Shown piece by piece: positions 61,946 to 64,000 of a DNA stretch of 64,000 bases. Below the pieces are notes generated by a model that was given only the letters and a program-made list of their open reading frames with translations, ran no database searches and was not told where the DNA came from. Made by a program: the position numbers and the translations under genes. The stretch spans positions 434,001 through 498,000 of the forward strand of contig JAOTON010000472.1 in NCBI GenBank assembly GCA_034440635.1, written 5' to 3'. This DNA comes from Lepas anatifera (lineage: Eukaryota > Arthropoda > Thecostraca > Lepadidae). The number at the start of each line of letters is the position of its first letter. Position 1 is the first letter of the stretch.

Positions 61946-62084
61946 TAAAACACGTATAATTCACCGCTTACCATGCTATTCCCGGGGCCCACGGACATTG
62001 TTTACCTTTTGAGTCCCTCTTTCGCGGCCATCTTGAGGGCACACTAGCGCCGCTGTGGCGTGACCGGGGTCAATAGCGCCAATC

Positions 62085-62395
62085 AATCAGGATTATATGT
62101 AGAGGTCACTTCCCATGAATTTAAGGTCAAATTTCACAGCTCGAGATCAAACTAACATTTTGAAGGTCACTGCCCCCAGTGCTTCCGGTCACATGGCGTC
62201 ACCTATCATGACGTAAATTATGTTATGACATCATAGTTTCAATGTAAAGGTCGTAGGTCATGCCCTTATTTTTCGCTGAACAGTTGCTAAGGTGCTAGTT
62301 AAAGTGCACGGTGGAATTATATGTTATGGGGAATTAATATCATTTCGTGACACCATAGGTAAATGACCTGGAATGACATCAAAATACTACGTGCG
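62085..62395. repeat. AGGTCA-rich segment
   Basis: Several AGGTCA/TGACCT hexamers and TGACGT motifs; homology to the TTAA elements is not clear. Confidence 0.35.
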
Positions 62396-63239
62396 TTTTT
62401 CTCAGGGGGACACTTTAGGGCCCCTGCCCTTGCGCGTTGATGCCAGACGTGTCTCCATTGTGAGTGTTAAGTCATGGTTCTTACACCATCGCGTCGGAGA
62501 GTTCGCCACCCCCGCCCCCCCTTGAGGAAAAAGAAAGCGAGGAAACATATCAATGGAACTATTAAGATTTGTATTTCGGGAGGTGTAACTTTTGCTCAAT
62601 CTCTTCTTTTCTATGTTTTGATGTTTAAACCACGCCAATGATTTCGATTTCTCGGCTCTTATCTATGAGGCTCCTGAGCCAACTGAGGCTCATTAACCAC
62701 AGGTGCAGCCACCATTGAAGCACAATACATGGATTTCGGGTACTTTGGTTGCCCCAGATTTTTGTCACGAACGCACAACTGACCCTCGGAGCGGGCCCTC
62801 ACGTGAGACCCCGTTCTAGGGCACGGCTGCTATCAATTATTGAATATTAGTTGCAATAATTTTCATTATTCCCGTAAGTGGAACTATTTCCGCAGTTAAT
62901 CATTTGCTTAACAAAAAATGGGAATTCGTTGGGATTGGTAATTTCGTCAACAGATAATTTGATTGAAAACTTATTGAAAACGTACAAACCTGGATCGAAT
63001 ATGTAATCGGTTTAGAAATGTTGCAAGTTGACACGTTTCGTGGGAGCTCTGCGATGACAACGTGCATCTCTCGAGATGAATATCTGTACATGACTCCGCT
63101 CCCGTGGTCAAGAACAGAGCCTTGCAACATTTGCAAACACCAGAGAGGGGGATGGGGTTACACGTGTTGAGCCGTCCGTGTGCGTCGAGCCACGGGCTGG
63201 GGGTAGTCACCCTGTCGCCGGAAGTAGGCTATAGCCAGT

Positions 63240-63430
63240 AGTATACTACTGGCTCGGCCGGGCAGCAGCGGGTGCGAACTGGTTCTACCGTGCAGCGGAG
63301 CGCGGGCTCCAGTGAGATGTCAACAACCGCACCGACCGGCGGTGCGATCGTCGCCCTCGACGTCAGCCTGCCACCCGGGGTCGTCGTCACACGCTGGGCT
63401 CGGCCCCGCCGGATGTGCGGTGTTGGGGTG
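63240..63430 (+). other. CpG-rich segment, possible first exon
   Basis: GC-rich block with an ATG at 63318 (MSTTAPTGGAIVALDVSLPP) and GTGGGT donors downstream. No family recognised; low support. Confidence 0.2.
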
Positions 63431-64000
63431 GGTGCAGGTCTTCGCCACGCTAGGACGATTGTGATTGTTTTCCACGGATTCGAGCTAAATGGATCTGAAG
63501 GTGTGATTAGTCATAGATTCGGACCAAAATGCTGCAAGCTAAGGGCTACTGGACTCAAAAATACCTCCAAAAGCAGCATACAAAACAAGTGCATTAAAAA
63601 TGAAGCCCTGATTTGACAAGAAGTCGTAAAACGAATGATAGATAATAAAGAAAACCAAACTAAATTTGATCTGTGCGGCCTCTGAGCGCGAAGCTACAAC
63701 TCTCCCGTCTGCAGGCCGGTGGCAGTTGTCACGGTGTGGTCGCACACTCCGTGACGGAGGAACAGAGCCGCGCGTGCAGCGCTGGCATTGCCGCCCCACG
63801 GCGGTAATGCGCTAATGAGCATGCATAGACCGCCACCCCTGGCGGGCGGCGCGCCGGGGGCCTCGCCTAATGGCTGTGTTGGGCAAGCTAGCGCGACTGC
63901 TGCTGTCAACATTGCCCAAGCACAGAGACGTAGTTCTGGCACTTAGGGACGGACGTTGTTTCATATCTCGACAGGGGGAGAACATAGGGACATATTCAGC

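Noticed and set aside
63694..63942. Minus-strand ORF with a leader-like start
   Set aside because: Begins at a non-ATG codon, has no recognised domain and ends without conserved features; not enough to call.

Overview
This window is eukaryotic nuclear DNA, most likely from an arthropod and perhaps a crustacean. The genes have spliced exons with GT-AG introns, CLIP-domain serine proteases are present, the arthropod telomere unit TTAGG occurs in internal arrays, and the intergenic DNA is crowded with SINEs, LINEs, MITE-like elements and minisatellites. I cannot name the species.

Four genes can be read with confidence. (1) A complete DDX41 (abstrakt-type DEAD-box helicase) gene lies on the minus strand, 41838 down to 15710, in 13 coding exons whose phases all join. 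The predicted protein is about 651 residues, with all helicase motifs and a C-terminal CCHC zinc knuckle. (2) and (3) Its 9.25-kb sixth intron holds two intronless secreted S1 serine proteases in convergent orientation: a plus-strand trypsin-like protease (26924-28114) and a minus-strand CLIP-domain protease (31941-30711) that carries a one-base frameshift. (4) A glutathione peroxidase of the GPX7/8 type (plus, 50099-53337, three exons) ends in an ER-retrieval-like KEEL. A fifth gene, a GAS2-like cytoskeletal linker (minus, four 3' exons, 59463 to 55885), runs off the right side of the window. A THAP-domain exon (60761-60986, plus) and a possible signal-peptide exon (2609-2531, minus) are less certain.

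Much of the remainder is repeat-derived. Left part (1-15700): SINEs, a composite GGCGCC minisatellite, a 3-kb rearranged inverted-repeat element, a foldback element, and AGGTCA-rich elements ending in TTAA. Middle (15700-41840): DDX41 with its nested proteases, a 3.6-kb hAT-like transposon in intron 7 with a perfect 8-bp target duplication, and a LINE inserted inside a 25-bp minisatellite. Right part: a (CT)n tract of about 400 bp, a roughly 1.1-kb foldback built around TTAGG and TCAGG arrays, tandem decayed CR1/L2-like LINEs, and then the GPX and GAS2-like genes in convergent orientation.

The pattern I consider most worth following up is that tandem minisatellites repeatedly sit at, or extend out of, the 3' splice site of introns. 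In at least DDX41 introns 3 and 10 and one GAS2-like intron, the repeat unit includes the acceptor AG and the first bases of the exon, so the intron carries rows of decoy acceptors.
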